64,000 nucleotides of DNA from Pseudoalteromonas prydzensis (GTDB lineage: Bacteria > Pseudomonadota > Gammaproteobacteria > Enterobacterales > Alteromonadaceae). Under the pieces are notes generated by a model. The model did no database searches, was not told the DNA's origin, and saw nothing but the letters and a program-made list of their open reading frames with translations. Location of the stretch: the NCBI RefSeq assembly GCF_011050055.1, contig NZ_DRGM01000012.1, forward strand, positions 1-64,000. The letters are read 5' to 3'. The translations under genes and the position numbers were made by a program. Positions 46,147 to 55,751 of this stretch are shown here, in pieces; position 1 is the first letter of the stretch, and each line of letters opens with the position of its first letter.

Positions 46147-47199
46147 ATGCGTTATAACCCTCTTGGCAGTAGTGGTATCAATGTATCACGCGTGTGCTTA
46201 GGCAGTATGACGTGGGGCGTGCAAAATAATCAAGCCGATGCGGATGAGCAAATAGCTTACGCCCTAGCGCAAGGTGTTAATTTTATTGATACCGCTGAAA
46301 TGTATGCCATTCCACCCACGCCTGATACCTACGGAAAGACAGAGCAAATTATAGGTAACTGGCTAGCACGTAATCCAAGTAAACGAAATGACATAGTGCT
46401 GGCAACCAAAATTGCTGGTAATGGCCTAGCTTGGGTGCGTGATGGGGGTGATATTACTCGTCAAACGGTGGTCAGCGCCGTTGATGCATCATTAAAACGC
46501 CTGCAAACCGATGTAATCGATTTATATCAACTACATTGGCCAAATCGCCAATCGCCGCACTTTAGCAAACAATGGCCTGGTATGATCCGCTTTAGTGATG
46601 CCAATACACAGCAGCACACGGCAGGTATGTTAGACATTCTGGAAGGTTTAAATGATTGCGTTAAAGCCGGTAAAATTAAACATTGTGGCCTATCTGACGA
46701 CACGCCCTGGGGTATAAGCCAATTTCTACGTTTAAGTGAGCAACATAATTTACCGCGCATGGTATCAATTCAAAATGAGTTTAGTTTATTACATGCCAAA
46801 GATTGGCCTTATTTAATTGAGCAATGTATTCATGAAGATATTGCCTATCTTCCTTGGTCGCCACTCGCAGGCGGTATGTTAACGGGTAAATATCTCAATG
46901 ACGCTCGCCCTGAAGGAAGCCGCTGGACCTTAGTACAGCGTAACGGCTTATTCCGTGATACCGCGCAATCACAACAAGCAATTAGTCACTATGTTGAGAT
47001 TGCCCAGCAATATCAGCTAACCCCTGCACAGTTGGCGCTGGCATGGTGCGACCAAGTAGATGGCGTAACCTCGTCAATTATTGGTGCGACCAGCTTAGCG
47101 CAATTAAAAGAAGACATAGAAGCGTTTAATATCGAGCTAAGTGAGCAAGCACTCACTGATATTGATGCAATATTTAGACAATATCCAATGCCATTCTAA
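46147..47199 (+). CDS. tas: Aldo/keto reductase, Tas-like
   Basis: 350 residues. The whole length resembles E. coli Tas: MRYNPLGSSGINVSRVCLGSMTWG, FIDTAEMYAIPPTPDTYGKTEQIIGNWLA (catalytic Asp and Tyr), VIDLYQLHWP, GKIKHCGLSDDTPWG and IIGATSLAQLKEDIEAF. It is an NADPH-dependent oxidoreductase of unknown true substrate. The usual aldo-keto catalytic Lys region is ATKIAG. A weak terminator follows. Confidence 0.88.
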   Translation: MRYNPLGSSGINVSRVCLGSMTWGVQNNQADADEQIAYALAQGVNFIDTAEMYAIPPTPDTYGKTEQIIGNWLARNPSKRNDIVLATKIAGNGLAWVRDGGDITRQTVVSAVDASLKRLQTDVIDLYQLHWPNRQSPHFSKQWPGMIRFSDANTQQHTAGMLDILEGLNDCVKAGKIKHCGLSDDTPWGISQFLRLSEQHNLPRMVSIQNEFSLLHAKDWPYLIEQCIHEDIAYLPWSPLAGGMLTGKYLNDARPEGSRWTLVQRNGLFRDTAQSQQAISHYVEIAQQYQLTPAQLALAWCDQVDGVTSSIIGATSLAQLKEDIEAFNIELSEQALTDIDAIFRQYPMPF

Positions 47200-47206
47200 G
47201 TAAATT

Positions 47207-47233
47207 AGCCCAATCAATAACATTGGTTGGGCT
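47207..47233 (+). terminator. Probable terminator after tas-like gene
   Basis: 9-bp stem AGCCCAATC/GGTTGGGCT (one G-T pair), 9-nt loop. The tail TAACTTCGC is poor in T. The remaining 210-bp gap shows only AT-rich leader DNA. Confidence 0.5.
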
Positions 47234-47409
47234 TAACTTCGCGCTTTACCTCTTCCTCACAACACGCTTTGAGTCATAAACAAAAAGGTAAAATACCAAC
47301 AAAGTATGAGATTTTATAACTTTCCATAACAGCCCTCAGTCTTAGGTAGCAGAAAATATTAGTTGTTGTATACTCGAAAATAAGTTGTTAACAAGTAAGA
47401 TATTTAACT

Positions 47410-48351
47410 ATGCGAAGCGTGTATTACATTATTACTCTATTCTTTTACTTTTCAAGTAACTACGCATATGCAAATCGCACTAACACGATTACTGAAATTA
47501 CTTGGCTACAAAGTGATACCGCTCCATTTCATTTAGAGAAAAGTACGCAAGCTCCTGCTGGAGGGCTGTGCGATTATTTAGTTGAACAACTGATTGCACA
47601 ATTACCTGAGATAAAGCACACCCGTTTTTTATTACCGCAAAAGCGTATCGGCAAATATTTAGATGAAGGAAAAATGGCTTGCTACCCATGTATGATCCAC
47701 CGTACAAAAAGCACAGATCGAGCTGCCTATTCCATACCAACTACGGTATACCCTGCATTTAATATAATTACCACACCCACAAATGCCAAGGCAATCAGCT
47801 TGCGCCATGGTGCTCCCGTACAACTAATTAACTTACTCACAGACAATCATTTTATTTTTGGCCAAACCGCTGCAAGAAAATTTACCCGCAAAATAAATGA
47901 AATAGCTTATAACACTAAAAGCTACGAAAACGCCTCTTTAAGTTGGAGCAGTGAGAACGAAAGTAGCGCCGTCATTGCAAGGCTAAATCATGGCTATATT
48001 GACTATACCATCGACTATCCGTTCCTAGCCGATTATTACAATCGTTTTAGCGAGTTGAGTAATGTGGTTGCTTTGCCAATAGCCGACCACCAGAACAACT
48101 TAGTGCTTGGAGCCATAGGTTGCTCTGCAAATGCGCCAAATAACTTTGCTAATAACGCACTACGTCAAATTAATCGCGTATTACAGCAAAGTATTTTACC
48201 ATCAGCTCAATACCAAATGTCGCAACGACAATGGCTTGAGTCAACGTTTCCTGACTTTCTTGTGCAGTATCAGCAACAAGTATTAAACGTTAATCTGCCA
48301 GCCAGCGCTGCTCCAGAAGAAGTTGAGCATCCAAATAAAGCTGAACAATAA
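47410..48351 (+). CDS. Periplasmic family-3 solute-binding-like protein
   Basis: 313 residues with signal peptide (about 1-21). It resembles the TIGR02285-type orphan solute-binding proteins of marine gammaproteobacteria: ITWLQSDTAPFHL, GGLCDYLVEQLIAQLPEIKH, RIGKYLDEGKMACYPCMIHRTKSTDRAAYSIP. No transporter is adjacent. Its last 62 bp overlap the 3' end of the convergent hydrolase gene. The extra C-terminal residues (after about 290) are low in complexity. Ligand unknown. Confidence 0.75.
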   Translation: MRSVYYIITLFFYFSSNYAYANRTNTITEITWLQSDTAPFHLEKSTQAPAGGLCDYLVEQLIAQLPEIKHTRFLLPQKRIGKYLDEGKMACYPCMIHRTKSTDRAAYSIPTTVYPAFNIITTPTNAKAISLRHGAPVQLINLLTDNHFIFGQTAARKFTRKINEIAYNTKSYENASLSWSSENESSAVIARLNHGYIDYTIDYPFLADYYNRFSELSNVVALPIADHQNNLVLGAIGCSANAPNNFANNALRQINRVLQQSILPSAQYQMSQRQWLESTFPDFLVQYQQQVLNVNLPASAAPEEVEHPNKAEQ

Positions 48352-48904
48352 ACTCACTGCCGGCACTGACTTCACCAACCCCTGCGGGCGTCCCTGTCAT
48401 AATGATATCGCCATCTTGCAAGCTCATAAATTGGCTAATTTCAGCCAATATGGCATCCGCTTTGTGGATCATTAACCCACAATCGCCTTGTTGCTGGATA
48501 TGGCCATCAATCGTCAGCTGAAAGCTAAATGGCTGCTGCGCAGCTGTAATTGCCACAAATTCACTGAATAATGCCGAGCCATCAAACGCCTTCGCTCGCT
48601 CCCATGGCAAACCTTGCGTTTTTAATCGCGTTTGCACTGCTCGTTTAGTTAAATCTAACCCTAAGCCCACAGCACTAAGCTGATTATTTTTAACGATAAA
48701 ACAAAGTTCAGTCTCAAAGTGTAAAGTGTCTTGATTATGCTGACTGTGTAACTGTTCACTGATAGCGCTATTCGGCTTTATAAATAACAGCATTTCACTG
48801 GGGGTTTCATTGCCCAGCTCAGCAATATGTGCAGCATAATTACGGCCAATACAGATAATTTTATTGGGCGTGACTGATTGCCCTGCCACTTTAATGGTAT
48901 TCAT
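48290..48904 (-). CDS. Fumarylacetoacetate hydrolase-family protein (YcgM-like)
   Basis: 204 residues. Family motifs: NKIICIGRNYAAHIAELGNE, LLFIKPNSAI, LHFETELCFIVK (metal-binding Glu pair), WERAKAFDGSALFS and the C-terminal IIMTGTPAGVGEV. It probably acts as an acylpyruvase or oxaloacetate decarboxylase-like enzyme as other YcgM/FAHD1 proteins; the substrate is inferred only from family. GAGGAAGG precedes the ATG. It overlaps the convergent binding-protein gene by 62 bp at the 3' end. Confidence 0.88.
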   Translation of the reverse strand: MNTIKVAGQSVTPNKIICIGRNYAAHIAELGNETPSEMLLFIKPNSAISEQLHSQHNQDTLHFETELCFIVKNNQLSAVGLGLDLTKRAVQTRLKTQGLPWERAKAFDGSALFSEFVAITAAQQPFSFQLTIDGHIQQQGDCGLMIHKADAILAEISQFMSLQDGDIIMTGTPAGVGEVSAGSEFIVQLYLDAQLLLEQRWLAD

Positions 48905-49104
48905 TGCAAACCTTCCTCGTACCTATGTCTCGTTGCTAACATTACTTATAAGTTAAAGATATTAACAAGTATTATCATACATTAATACCTATATTTGCCA
49001 CTAAAAATGGAGATAAACAACAGCTTAGCAAATAATTATGATTAAATATTCCCTATAATAACATAAACATACTGATTGGCCGTAGATACATAAACTAATA
49101 ACTA

Positions 49105-49133
49105 TTGACGATTGTTTTACTTTCTACTAACTT
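49105..49133 (+). promoter_or_regulatory. Sigma-70 promoter of the TonB-receptor operon
   Basis: TTGACG, 17-bp spacer, TAACTT, immediately followed by the first operator palindrome at the expected transcription start. The rest of the 341-bp gap 48905-49245 is AT-rich without other recognisable sites. Confidence 0.6.
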
Positions 49134-49135
49134 AA

Positions 49136-49149
49136 TGTAAGCGGTTACA
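49136..49149. promoter_or_regulatory. LacI-type operator, copy 1 (one mismatch)
   Basis: TGTAAGCGGTTACA, one base off the perfect palindrome. It overlaps the predicted transcription start of the receptor operon. Confidence 0.75.
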
Positions 49150-49186
49150 TAAATAAAGTCGGGTTCGGCGATTTTTTTTACAATTA

Positions 49187-49204
49187 AATGTAAGCGCTTA
49201 CATT
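49187..49204. promoter_or_regulatory. LacI-type operator, copy 2
   Basis: AATGTAAGCGCTTACATT, a perfect 18-bp palindrome with the central CG typical of LacI-family sites, 41 bp before the receptor ATG. The same palindrome recurs at 60676. Confidence 0.85.
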
Positions 49205-49245
49205 AGACGACAAACACAACAATAAAATCAAATCTGGAGATTTGC

Positions 49246-52191
49246 ATGAACCACACACATTTCAAGAAAAAGCAGCTTGCTATTAGTCTGTCCATGGCTA
49301 TGGGTTTAAGTGTGCTAATTCCTCATTCCGCCGTCGCCGAAGAAGAGCCCGCTGCAAAAACAGATATAGAAGTTATTCAAGTGTCAGGTATTCGCGGCAG
49401 CTTAGTTAAGTCTATGGATATTAAACGCCAATCTGCTGGCGTTGTAGACGCTATCACCTCTGAAGATATCGGCAAGTTCCCTGATACTAACCTTGCTGAA
49501 TCGCTGCAACGGATCACTGGTGTATCAATTGACCGCAGCAACGGTGAAGGCAGTAAAATCACCGTACGTGGTTTTGGCCCTGAGTTTAACTTAGTGACGC
49601 TAAATGGTCGCCAAATGCCAACCACCGGTGGCCGCTCATTTGACTTTGCCGACATCGCCACCGAAAGTGTTAGCGGTGTTGAAGTTTATAAAACAGCCCG
49701 CGCTGACATTCCAAGTGGTGGCATTGGCGCAACCGTTAATATCAGTACCGCTAAACCTTTATCGAACCCAGGTTTACATGCCTCAGTAGGTGCAAAAGCC
49801 GTACATGACACCTCAAATGAAACTGGTAAAGATGTTACTCCCGAATATTCAGGTATTTACAGCAACACATTTAATGACGACAAATTCGGTATTTTAATTT
49901 CAGGCTCTGTGCAAGAGCGTGACAACCGCGAGCAATCAATGGCGGTTGATAACTGGATCCCAAATGTTGATATTTCAACATCACCGAATTTATCAGTAAC
50001 CGATAACAACCAACGTGCAGACGGCACTACGTGGTATCCGCAAAATGCTGGTTATGCATTTTCAGATAACACCCGTAAACGTACCAATGGCCAACTGGTA
50101 CTACAATATGCACCATCTGAAAAACTGACCGCAACACTTGATTACACGTATTCAAAACTTGAGTTTGAAAAAGACGGCCGTAGTTTTGGTGTATGGTTTA
50201 ACAACGGTGGTAACGTAAATTCAGCTAACATCAATGAAAATGGTACCTACACACAAGTAAGCGAGTTTGGTGGGGATTACTCAACTAACTTAAACCGTGG
50301 TGCCACCACCAACGAAAATAAATCACTGGGTTTAAACCTTGATTGGCAAGTAACTGACAACTTCAACATTGAGTTTGATGCCCATAATTCATCGGCAGAA
50401 AGTGCCGGTGCTGGCATTGGCCACGATGCATTTATGATCATTGGTAACACCTCATGTGGTTCGTGTGCTAACCCAACCGTGAATATTGATGAAAAAATGG
50501 CTGACTTTAGTCAAGGTGAAATTCCGTTGATCGGCATGACTTTAACCAATGGCCAAGCAGAGTTAATGCCAAGCGATATGGGCTCCTTATTTGCCGGTGT
50601 TAATAAAGACTCCAATACCAATGACATTGATCAATATCAGCTTAAAAGCACTTGGTATAACGAAAACAGCAGTGCGCTTTCAAGCATCAACTTTGGTGTA
50701 TCACACACAAAGATTGATTTTCGAACTACACAAACTTATTCAGAGCAGCTAGCTGCAGGTTGGTGGTTAAACTCTGCGGATTGGTACGACGATAGCTTGT
50801 TTACTCGTGTTGACAGCTCAGGCTTACTCGATGGTTTTTCAGGTGGTGGTAACGACAAACTACTTAACTACTATTACGATGCCGATTTTGATGAAATTGT
50901 GGCAATCGCAGAAAGCATTGATTGTGACCACCCTGATGGTGGTATTGGTGCCTGTAGCTGGCCAGCCGAGTTAAATGGCAAGGTGCAAGCAGGCCCTATC
51001 GACAACGACCAACGTGTGAGTGAAAAAACGCTCTCATTCTACACGCAAGCTAATTTTGAAACCGAATTTAACAACATGTACGTCACCATGGCGGTTGGCT
51101 TACGTTATGAAAAAACTGACGTTAGCTCTGATAGCTCAGAGCAGCCTGCTAATAGTATGGTCTGGATAAACGGTAACGAGTGGTCTTATGACTTTGGTGA
51201 TACAATTTTCTCTGAAGGTACAGGTAGCACCAGTGAGTTTTTACCAAACTTAGATATTAATGTTGAAGTTGCCCAAGATGTAATGGCGCGTTTCTCTTAT
51301 AGCCGTACACTGGCACGCCCTCCAGTAGGTTCATTACGTTCCACCACCTCATTTTTAGGTAACCCTAAGGTGGGTCAACGTAAAGTAGCTGTAGGTAACC
51401 CAAACCTAAAACCATTTGTATCTGATAACATTGATTTATCACTTGAATATTACTACGGCGAAGGCAGCTATATGTCGGCGGGTTATTACCGTAAACAAGT
51501 TGAAAACTTTATTGTTAATGTCACAACTCAAGAAACCATGGGTGATATTCGTGACCCATTTGTCGGTGAGCGCGCAGAACAAGCTCGCGAAGATTTAGCA
51601 GCCGAAGGTGTCACCCCTTCTGATCAAGCAATTCATGACAAGATCAATGAAAACCAAGGCACAGCACAAGGTACCGGCATCACAGGCGCAGCAACGGATC
51701 CATTAACTATCTTTGATGTTGCCCGCGATACCAACGTTGAGACAGGTAACTTATGGGGCTGGGAGCTTGCTGCTCAGCACATGTTTGGCGACACTGGATT
51801 TGGTGTCGTTGCAAACGCCACCTTCGTATTTGGTGATGTTGAAGCAGATCGTGATGCTGTTGGTTTCCAATTTGCACTACCGGGGTTAAGTGACTCAGCT
51901 AACCTCTCGGCAATTTATGATTTAAACGGTTTATCAGCGCGTCTATCGTATAACTGGCGTGATGAGTTCTTAAATGGCTTTGATCAACATTCATCGCCTA
52001 TCTTTACTGAATCTTATGGTCAGTGGGATATTAACGTGAACTACGCAGTAAACGAGCAGCTAACTGTGTTTGTTGAAGGCTTAAACTTAACAGACGAAAC
52101 ACAACGTACTTATGTTCGTTACTCTGAGCAGTTATTACGTGCTAATCAGTACGGTGCCCGTTACAACATTGGTTTCCGCTACGCTTTCTAA
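49246..52191 (+). CDS. TonB-dependent outer-membrane receptor
   Basis: 981 residues. Signal peptide (1-31, ending SAVA), then a TonB-box-like IEVIQVSG, a plug domain (about 50-165: GVVDAITSEDIGKFPDTNLAESLQRITGVSIDR) and a large 22-strand barrel ending in the terminal phenylalanine (YNIGFRYAF). This is the class often placed in marine polysaccharide loci. GGAG lies 7 nt before the ATG. With glycoside hydrolases and shared operators nearby, its cargo is probably a beta-glucan oligosaccharide; this is inferred from context. Confidence 0.93.
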   Translation: MNHTHFKKKQLAISLSMAMGLSVLIPHSAVAEEEPAAKTDIEVIQVSGIRGSLVKSMDIKRQSAGVVDAITSEDIGKFPDTNLAESLQRITGVSIDRSNGEGSKITVRGFGPEFNLVTLNGRQMPTTGGRSFDFADIATESVSGVEVYKTARADIPSGGIGATVNISTAKPLSNPGLHASVGAKAVHDTSNETGKDVTPEYSGIYSNTFNDDKFGILISGSVQERDNREQSMAVDNWIPNVDISTSPNLSVTDNNQRADGTTWYPQNAGYAFSDNTRKRTNGQLVLQYAPSEKLTATLDYTYSKLEFEKDGRSFGVWFNNGGNVNSANINENGTYTQVSEFGGDYSTNLNRGATTNENKSLGLNLDWQVTDNFNIEFDAHNSSAESAGAGIGHDAFMIIGNTSCGSCANPTVNIDEKMADFSQGEIPLIGMTLTNGQAELMPSDMGSLFAGVNKDSNTNDIDQYQLKSTWYNENSSALSSINFGVSHTKIDFRTTQTYSEQLAAGWWLNSADWYDDSLFTRVDSSGLLDGFSGGGNDKLLNYYYDADFDEIVAIAESIDCDHPDGGIGACSWPAELNGKVQAGPIDNDQRVSEKTLSFYTQANFETEFNNMYVTMAVGLRYEKTDVSSDSSEQPANSMVWINGNEWSYDFGDTIFSEGTGSTSEFLPNLDINVEVAQDVMARFSYSRTLARPPVGSLRSTTSFLGNPKVGQRKVAVGNPNLKPFVSDNIDLSLEYYYGEGSYMSAGYYRKQVENFIVNVTTQETMGDIRDPFVGERAEQAREDLAAEGVTPSDQAIHDKINENQGTAQGTGITGAATDPLTIFDVARDTNVETGNLWGWELAAQHMFGDTGFGVVANATFVFGDVEADRDAVGFQFALPGLSDSANLSAIYDLNGLSARLSYNWRDEFLNGFDQHSSPIFTESYGQWDINVNYAVNEQLTVFVEGLNLTDETQRTYVRYSEQLLRANQYGARYNIGFRYAF

Positions 52192-52203
52192 TATTTTGTT
52201 GTC

Positions 52204-52229
52204 AAAAAGCCGCTGCAAAGCGGCTTTTT
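52204..52229 (+). terminator. Terminator-like hairpin after the receptor gene
   Basis: Perfect 11-bp stem AAAAAGCCGCT/AGCGGCTTTTT with a 4-nt loop and T-run. It may allow partial read-through into the three genes that follow in the same direction. Confidence 0.92.
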
Positions 52230-52291
52230 TTTGCTACGCTATTTATACCCTCATTATGACAAGGGTATATCACTTAATTTGGTAATTATTA

Positions 52292-53845
52292 ATGGCAATA
52301 TCCGCGATAAATCATATTATTATAATTGGCGGCGGCAGTGCTGGCTGGCTTAGCGCTGGACTTATAGCCGCTCAAGGGCATCTGACTCACAACGCTAAAG
52401 TTACCCTTATTGAATCGCCTGAGGTGGCCACTTTAGGTGTTGGTGAAGGTACTTGGCCGACCATGCGGAAAACTTTAAAAACCATTGGTATTAGTGAAAC
52501 ACAATTCATTCGTGAATGTGATGCATCGTTTAAACAAGGTTCTCGTTTTGATGGCTGGTGCGATGATAAAAGCAATGACGACAGTAACGACTACTACTAC
52601 CACCCGTTTAGCTTGCCCGTTGCTTATCAAAGCCTAAATATAGCGCCTTATTGGTTTGCCCAACATGAAGCGGTTAGCTTTAGTCATGCAGTTGCCAGCC
52701 AAACTTACTTTTGCGATCACCACAAAGCCCCAAAAACACATTTGCACAGCGACTATCAAGCACAGGCAAACTATGGCTATCATTTAGATGCTGGAAAATT
52801 TGCGCAACTATTAATGCGCCACTGCGTTGCTAAGCTCAATGTCAATCATCTGCTCAGTCATGTTGATGAGGTGATCAACGATGACGATGGTTATATAAGT
52901 GGGGTAAAAACCCGTGATCACGGCCTGATCACTGGCGACTTATTTATTGATTGCTCAGGCCATCATGGCCGCTTAATTGATAAGCACTATCAGGTACCAC
53001 TAGAATCGCAACAACATATTCTATTTAATAACCGCGCAGTGGCTGTGCAAGTCCCCTACCCTAACAGTGAACAAGAGCTCCTTTCTTACACTAAAGCAAC
53101 GGCGCAAGATACTGGCTGGATTTGGGATATCGGCTTACAAACTCGCCGAGGTGTTGGTATGGTGTATTCAAGTGCATATGAATCTAGCCAAGGCGCGAAA
53201 GATAAGCTGATAAGTTATTTAAAAGCCACACAAAGTGAGCTCGATATTAACAAGTTAACCATCCGCGAATTGAGCTTTCAACCAGGCTATCGAACACAGT
53301 TTTGGCATAAAAACTGTATCGCAATTGGTATGTCAGCAGGCTTTATCGAACCACTGGAAGCCTCAGCTTTGGTGATGGTGGAACTGGGCTTAAACACGCT
53401 ACTGGCAAACTTTCCAACTCACCGCAAGGCCATGCCTCAGCTCAGTAAACGCTTTGATCAACAATGCCACTATCGGTGGCAGCGTATCATTGAGTTTTTA
53501 AAACTGCACTATGTGTTATCAAAGCGTAGTAGCGACTATTGGCAAGCACATAGAGATAGCAACACAATACCGCAAACCCTGCTTGATAACCTTGCGCTAT
53601 GGCAATACCAAAGTCCTTGGCTGAATGATTTTGACCGTGCCCAAGAAGTGTTTTCAGCGGCTAGTTATCAGTTTGTTTTATACGGTATGAAGCACTTACC
53701 GGCATTTCCCAAAATGAACATGCCCGCAAGTATCATTGAGCATTTTAGCAATAATCAGCAAGCTGCAAAGCAAGGGTTAGCCAACTTACCCACTAACCGC
53801 CAGTTACTGGAGCATATTAAAAACTTTGGTTTACAGCCTATTTAA
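52292..53845 (+). CDS. Flavin-dependent tryptophan halogenase-family protein
   Basis: 517 residues. FAD-binding IIIIGGGSAGW at the N-terminus. GVGEGTWPTMRKTL matches the family loop, and K81 in RECDASFKQGSRFDGW aligns with the catalytic lysine (K79) of RebH/PrnA. The WxWxIP motif appears as GWIWDIGL, keeping both Trp and Ile but losing the Pro. Catalysis by halogenation is therefore plausible but the substrate need not be tryptophan. It opens a three-gene cluster with SapC and cupin genes that often follows TonB receptors. The ribosome site is weak. Confidence 0.85.
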   Translation: MAISAINHIIIIGGGSAGWLSAGLIAAQGHLTHNAKVTLIESPEVATLGVGEGTWPTMRKTLKTIGISETQFIRECDASFKQGSRFDGWCDDKSNDDSNDYYYHPFSLPVAYQSLNIAPYWFAQHEAVSFSHAVASQTYFCDHHKAPKTHLHSDYQAQANYGYHLDAGKFAQLLMRHCVAKLNVNHLLSHVDEVINDDDGYISGVKTRDHGLITGDLFIDCSGHHGRLIDKHYQVPLESQQHILFNNRAVAVQVPYPNSEQELLSYTKATAQDTGWIWDIGLQTRRGVGMVYSSAYESSQGAKDKLISYLKATQSELDINKLTIRELSFQPGYRTQFWHKNCIAIGMSAGFIEPLEASALVMVELGLNTLLANFPTHRKAMPQLSKRFDQQCHYRWQRIIEFLKLHYVLSKRSSDYWQAHRDSNTIPQTLLDNLALWQYQSPWLNDFDRAQEVFSAASYQFVLYGMKHLPAFPKMNMPASIIEHFSNNQQAAKQGLANLPTNRQLLEHIKNFGLQPI

Positions 53846-53901
53846 CTTAACAGGTTTAAGTTAACCAATTGAATTAACCTTATTTAAAATCAGGAGGCCA
53901 C

Positions 53902-54627
53902 ATGGCCAACCATGTTTTACTTGATAATATTAGTCATAAAGAATTAAAAGTGATCACCGAACGTGGCGCAAAATGGGGCGATAACATCAGCTGCACAGCT
54001 ATTTACCCGAGTGAATTCACTAAAGTACAAGCTAATCAACCCATTGTATTTCGTAAGCACCCACAGTCAGGGCAGTTTGAAGCATTAGCCTTATTTGGCT
54101 TTGAAAATAGCGAAAACCTACTACTCGATACACAAGGCAACTTAGCACTGAATTACTTACCACTGAGCATGCAGCGCCAACCTTTTTTAATCGGCCAGCA
54201 AACACAGTATAACCAAGGCATACCTGAGCAATCGTTAGTGGTGCATGTAGATTTAGACAGCCCACGTATTAATACAACAGAAGGGGAAGCTGTGTTTTTA
54301 GAACACGGTGGCAATAGCGACTACTTAAGCCATATTGCCCAAGTACTGAATACCCTGCATCTTGAAAATCAAGCCCTCCCCGCTTTTTTTGAACAACTCC
54401 TTGAGCTTAATTTAATTGAAGCATTTACAATTGAATACCAACAAAAAAATGCTGATAAAGTCACTGTCGGCGGTTTTTATACTATCAATCAACAAACCTT
54501 AAATACCCTCACCAGCGAGCAACTACAAGCCTTACAGCACAGTGGTTATTTGCAGGCTATTTATATGGCGATTGCATCGCTTGAGCAGATCCCAACCTTA
54601 CTTAATAAAAAATGGGCGCAGCAGTAA
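53902..54627 (+). CDS. SapC-family protein
   Basis: 241 residues. SapC-like features: HKELKVITERGAKWGDNISCTAIYPSEFTKVQANQPIVFRKHP at the N-terminus, EALALFGFENSENLLLD, YLPLSMQRQPFLIG, and SPRINTTEGEAVFLEHGG. No signal peptide. The name comes from a Campylobacter surface-layer locus and says little about function. A strong AGGAGG ribosome site precedes the ATG. Its TAA overlaps the ATG of the cupin gene by one base, so the two are translated together. Confidence 0.85.
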   Translation: MANHVLLDNISHKELKVITERGAKWGDNISCTAIYPSEFTKVQANQPIVFRKHPQSGQFEALALFGFENSENLLLDTQGNLALNYLPLSMQRQPFLIGQQTQYNQGIPEQSLVVHVDLDSPRINTTEGEAVFLEHGGNSDYLSHIAQVLNTLHLENQALPAFFEQLLELNLIEAFTIEYQQKNADKVTVGGFYTINQQTLNTLTSEQLQALQHSGYLQAIYMAIASLEQIPTLLNKKWAQQ

Positions 54628-55652
54628 TGCCAAGCGCAGCTCAACAAATAAAGCAGCAAGTCAGGCACTGCCATATTGATGACATCGACGACTTGCCGAG
54701 CTTTTTAGCCGAGCAAACAACCCCTGTTGTGATCAAAGATGTTTGCGCGCACTGGCCTATGGTTGAGCAAGCCAAACAAAGCGATCAACAAGCACTGAGT
54801 TATTTAAAAAGCCTTGCTAGCGACTCACCTGTACGGGCATTTTCAGCCCCAGCCAAAGAGCGTGGCCGTTATTTTTACAATGCCCAAATGAACGGCTTTA
54901 ATTTTAGCCAATATGCGAGCAATTTAGTTGCATTACTTGGCCAATTAGCACAAGCGAAGACGATAGCCGAACCAGACTCTTATTATATGGGCTCTACAGC
55001 GAGTGATTATTGTGCGCCGCAGTTTAATGTCAGTAACCCGTTACAGGTCACGTCGCATCACTGTTTAAAGAGCTTGTGGGTGGGTAATCACAGCCAAATT
55101 GCCGCCCATTATGATAATGCCGACAACCTTGCCTGTGTGGCAGCAGGCAGCCGTGAATTTATATTATTCCCGCCAGAGCAAGTAGATAACTTATATATTG
55201 GCCCGCTGGAATTTACCCCAGCAGGACAAGCCGTTAGCTTAGTTGATTTTGCTGCCCCTGATTTTAACCGTTTCCCCCGCTTTGAACAGGCGCTAAACAG
55301 CGCGCTGATCGCCAAGTTAGCGCCCGGTGATGGCATATTTATTCCTGCACTTTGGTGGCATCAGGTGAGCGCACCAGGGGCATTTAATGTACTGGTTAAC
55401 TATTGGTGGCGCCAAGCAGCTGATCATTTAGCCAATCCATTTGATGCACTACTGCACAGTATGCTGGCAATTAAAGACTTACCCACAAGCCATAAAGCTC
55501 ACTGGCAGACTTTCTTTAATCATTATGTATTTAATGACGATGTTAAGCTTGGTGAACACACACCTGATGATGTAAAAGGCATTCTTGGGGAAGTGGATGA
55601 ACTGACTGCACGAAAAATTCGCCAGCTATTACTACAAAAATTAAATCGCTAA
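54627..55652 (+). CDS. Cupin-8 / JmjC-like Fe(II)-2-oxoglutarate hydroxylase family protein
   Basis: 341 residues from ATG 54627, which overlaps the sapC stop (TAATG); an ATG 15 bp earlier is possible. The iron ligands HxD appear in AAHYDNADNLACV and the second His in WWHQVSAPGAFNVLVNYWW. FILFPPEQVDNLYIGPLEF is typical of FIH-like cupins. These enzymes hydroxylate protein side chains or act on small substrates with 2-oxoglutarate. No signal peptide, so it is cytoplasmic. The target is unknown. Confidence 0.85.
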   Translation: MPSAAQQIKQQVRHCHIDDIDDLPSFLAEQTTPVVIKDVCAHWPMVEQAKQSDQQALSYLKSLASDSPVRAFSAPAKERGRYFYNAQMNGFNFSQYASNLVALLGQLAQAKTIAEPDSYYMGSTASDYCAPQFNVSNPLQVTSHHCLKSLWVGNHSQIAAHYDNADNLACVAAGSREFILFPPEQVDNLYIGPLEFTPAGQAVSLVDFAAPDFNRFPRFEQALNSALIAKLAPGDGIFIPALWWHQVSAPGAFNVLVNYWWRQAADHLANPFDALLHSMLAIKDLPTSHKAHWQTFFNHYVFNDDVKLGEHTPDDVKGILGEVDELTARKIRQLLLQKLNR

Positions 55653-55689
55653 TACTGGGTGGTTTGGCTATATATAAATGATAAGATGA

Positions 55690-55742
55690 GTCTTAAGCCT
55701 GCGATTACAACGAGTTCGGCGATGTAACCGCAGGCTTAAGAC
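55690..55742. terminator. Long inverted repeat between convergent cupin and GH16 genes
   Basis: Perfect 14-bp stem GTCTTAAGCCTGCG/CGCAGGCTTAAGAC, with TTACA/TGTAA pairing further in. It lies 38 bp past the cupin stop and 10 bp past the GH16 stop. There is no long T-run, but it is placed as a shared terminator. Confidence 0.65.
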
Positions 55743-55751
55743 CCAAATAAC

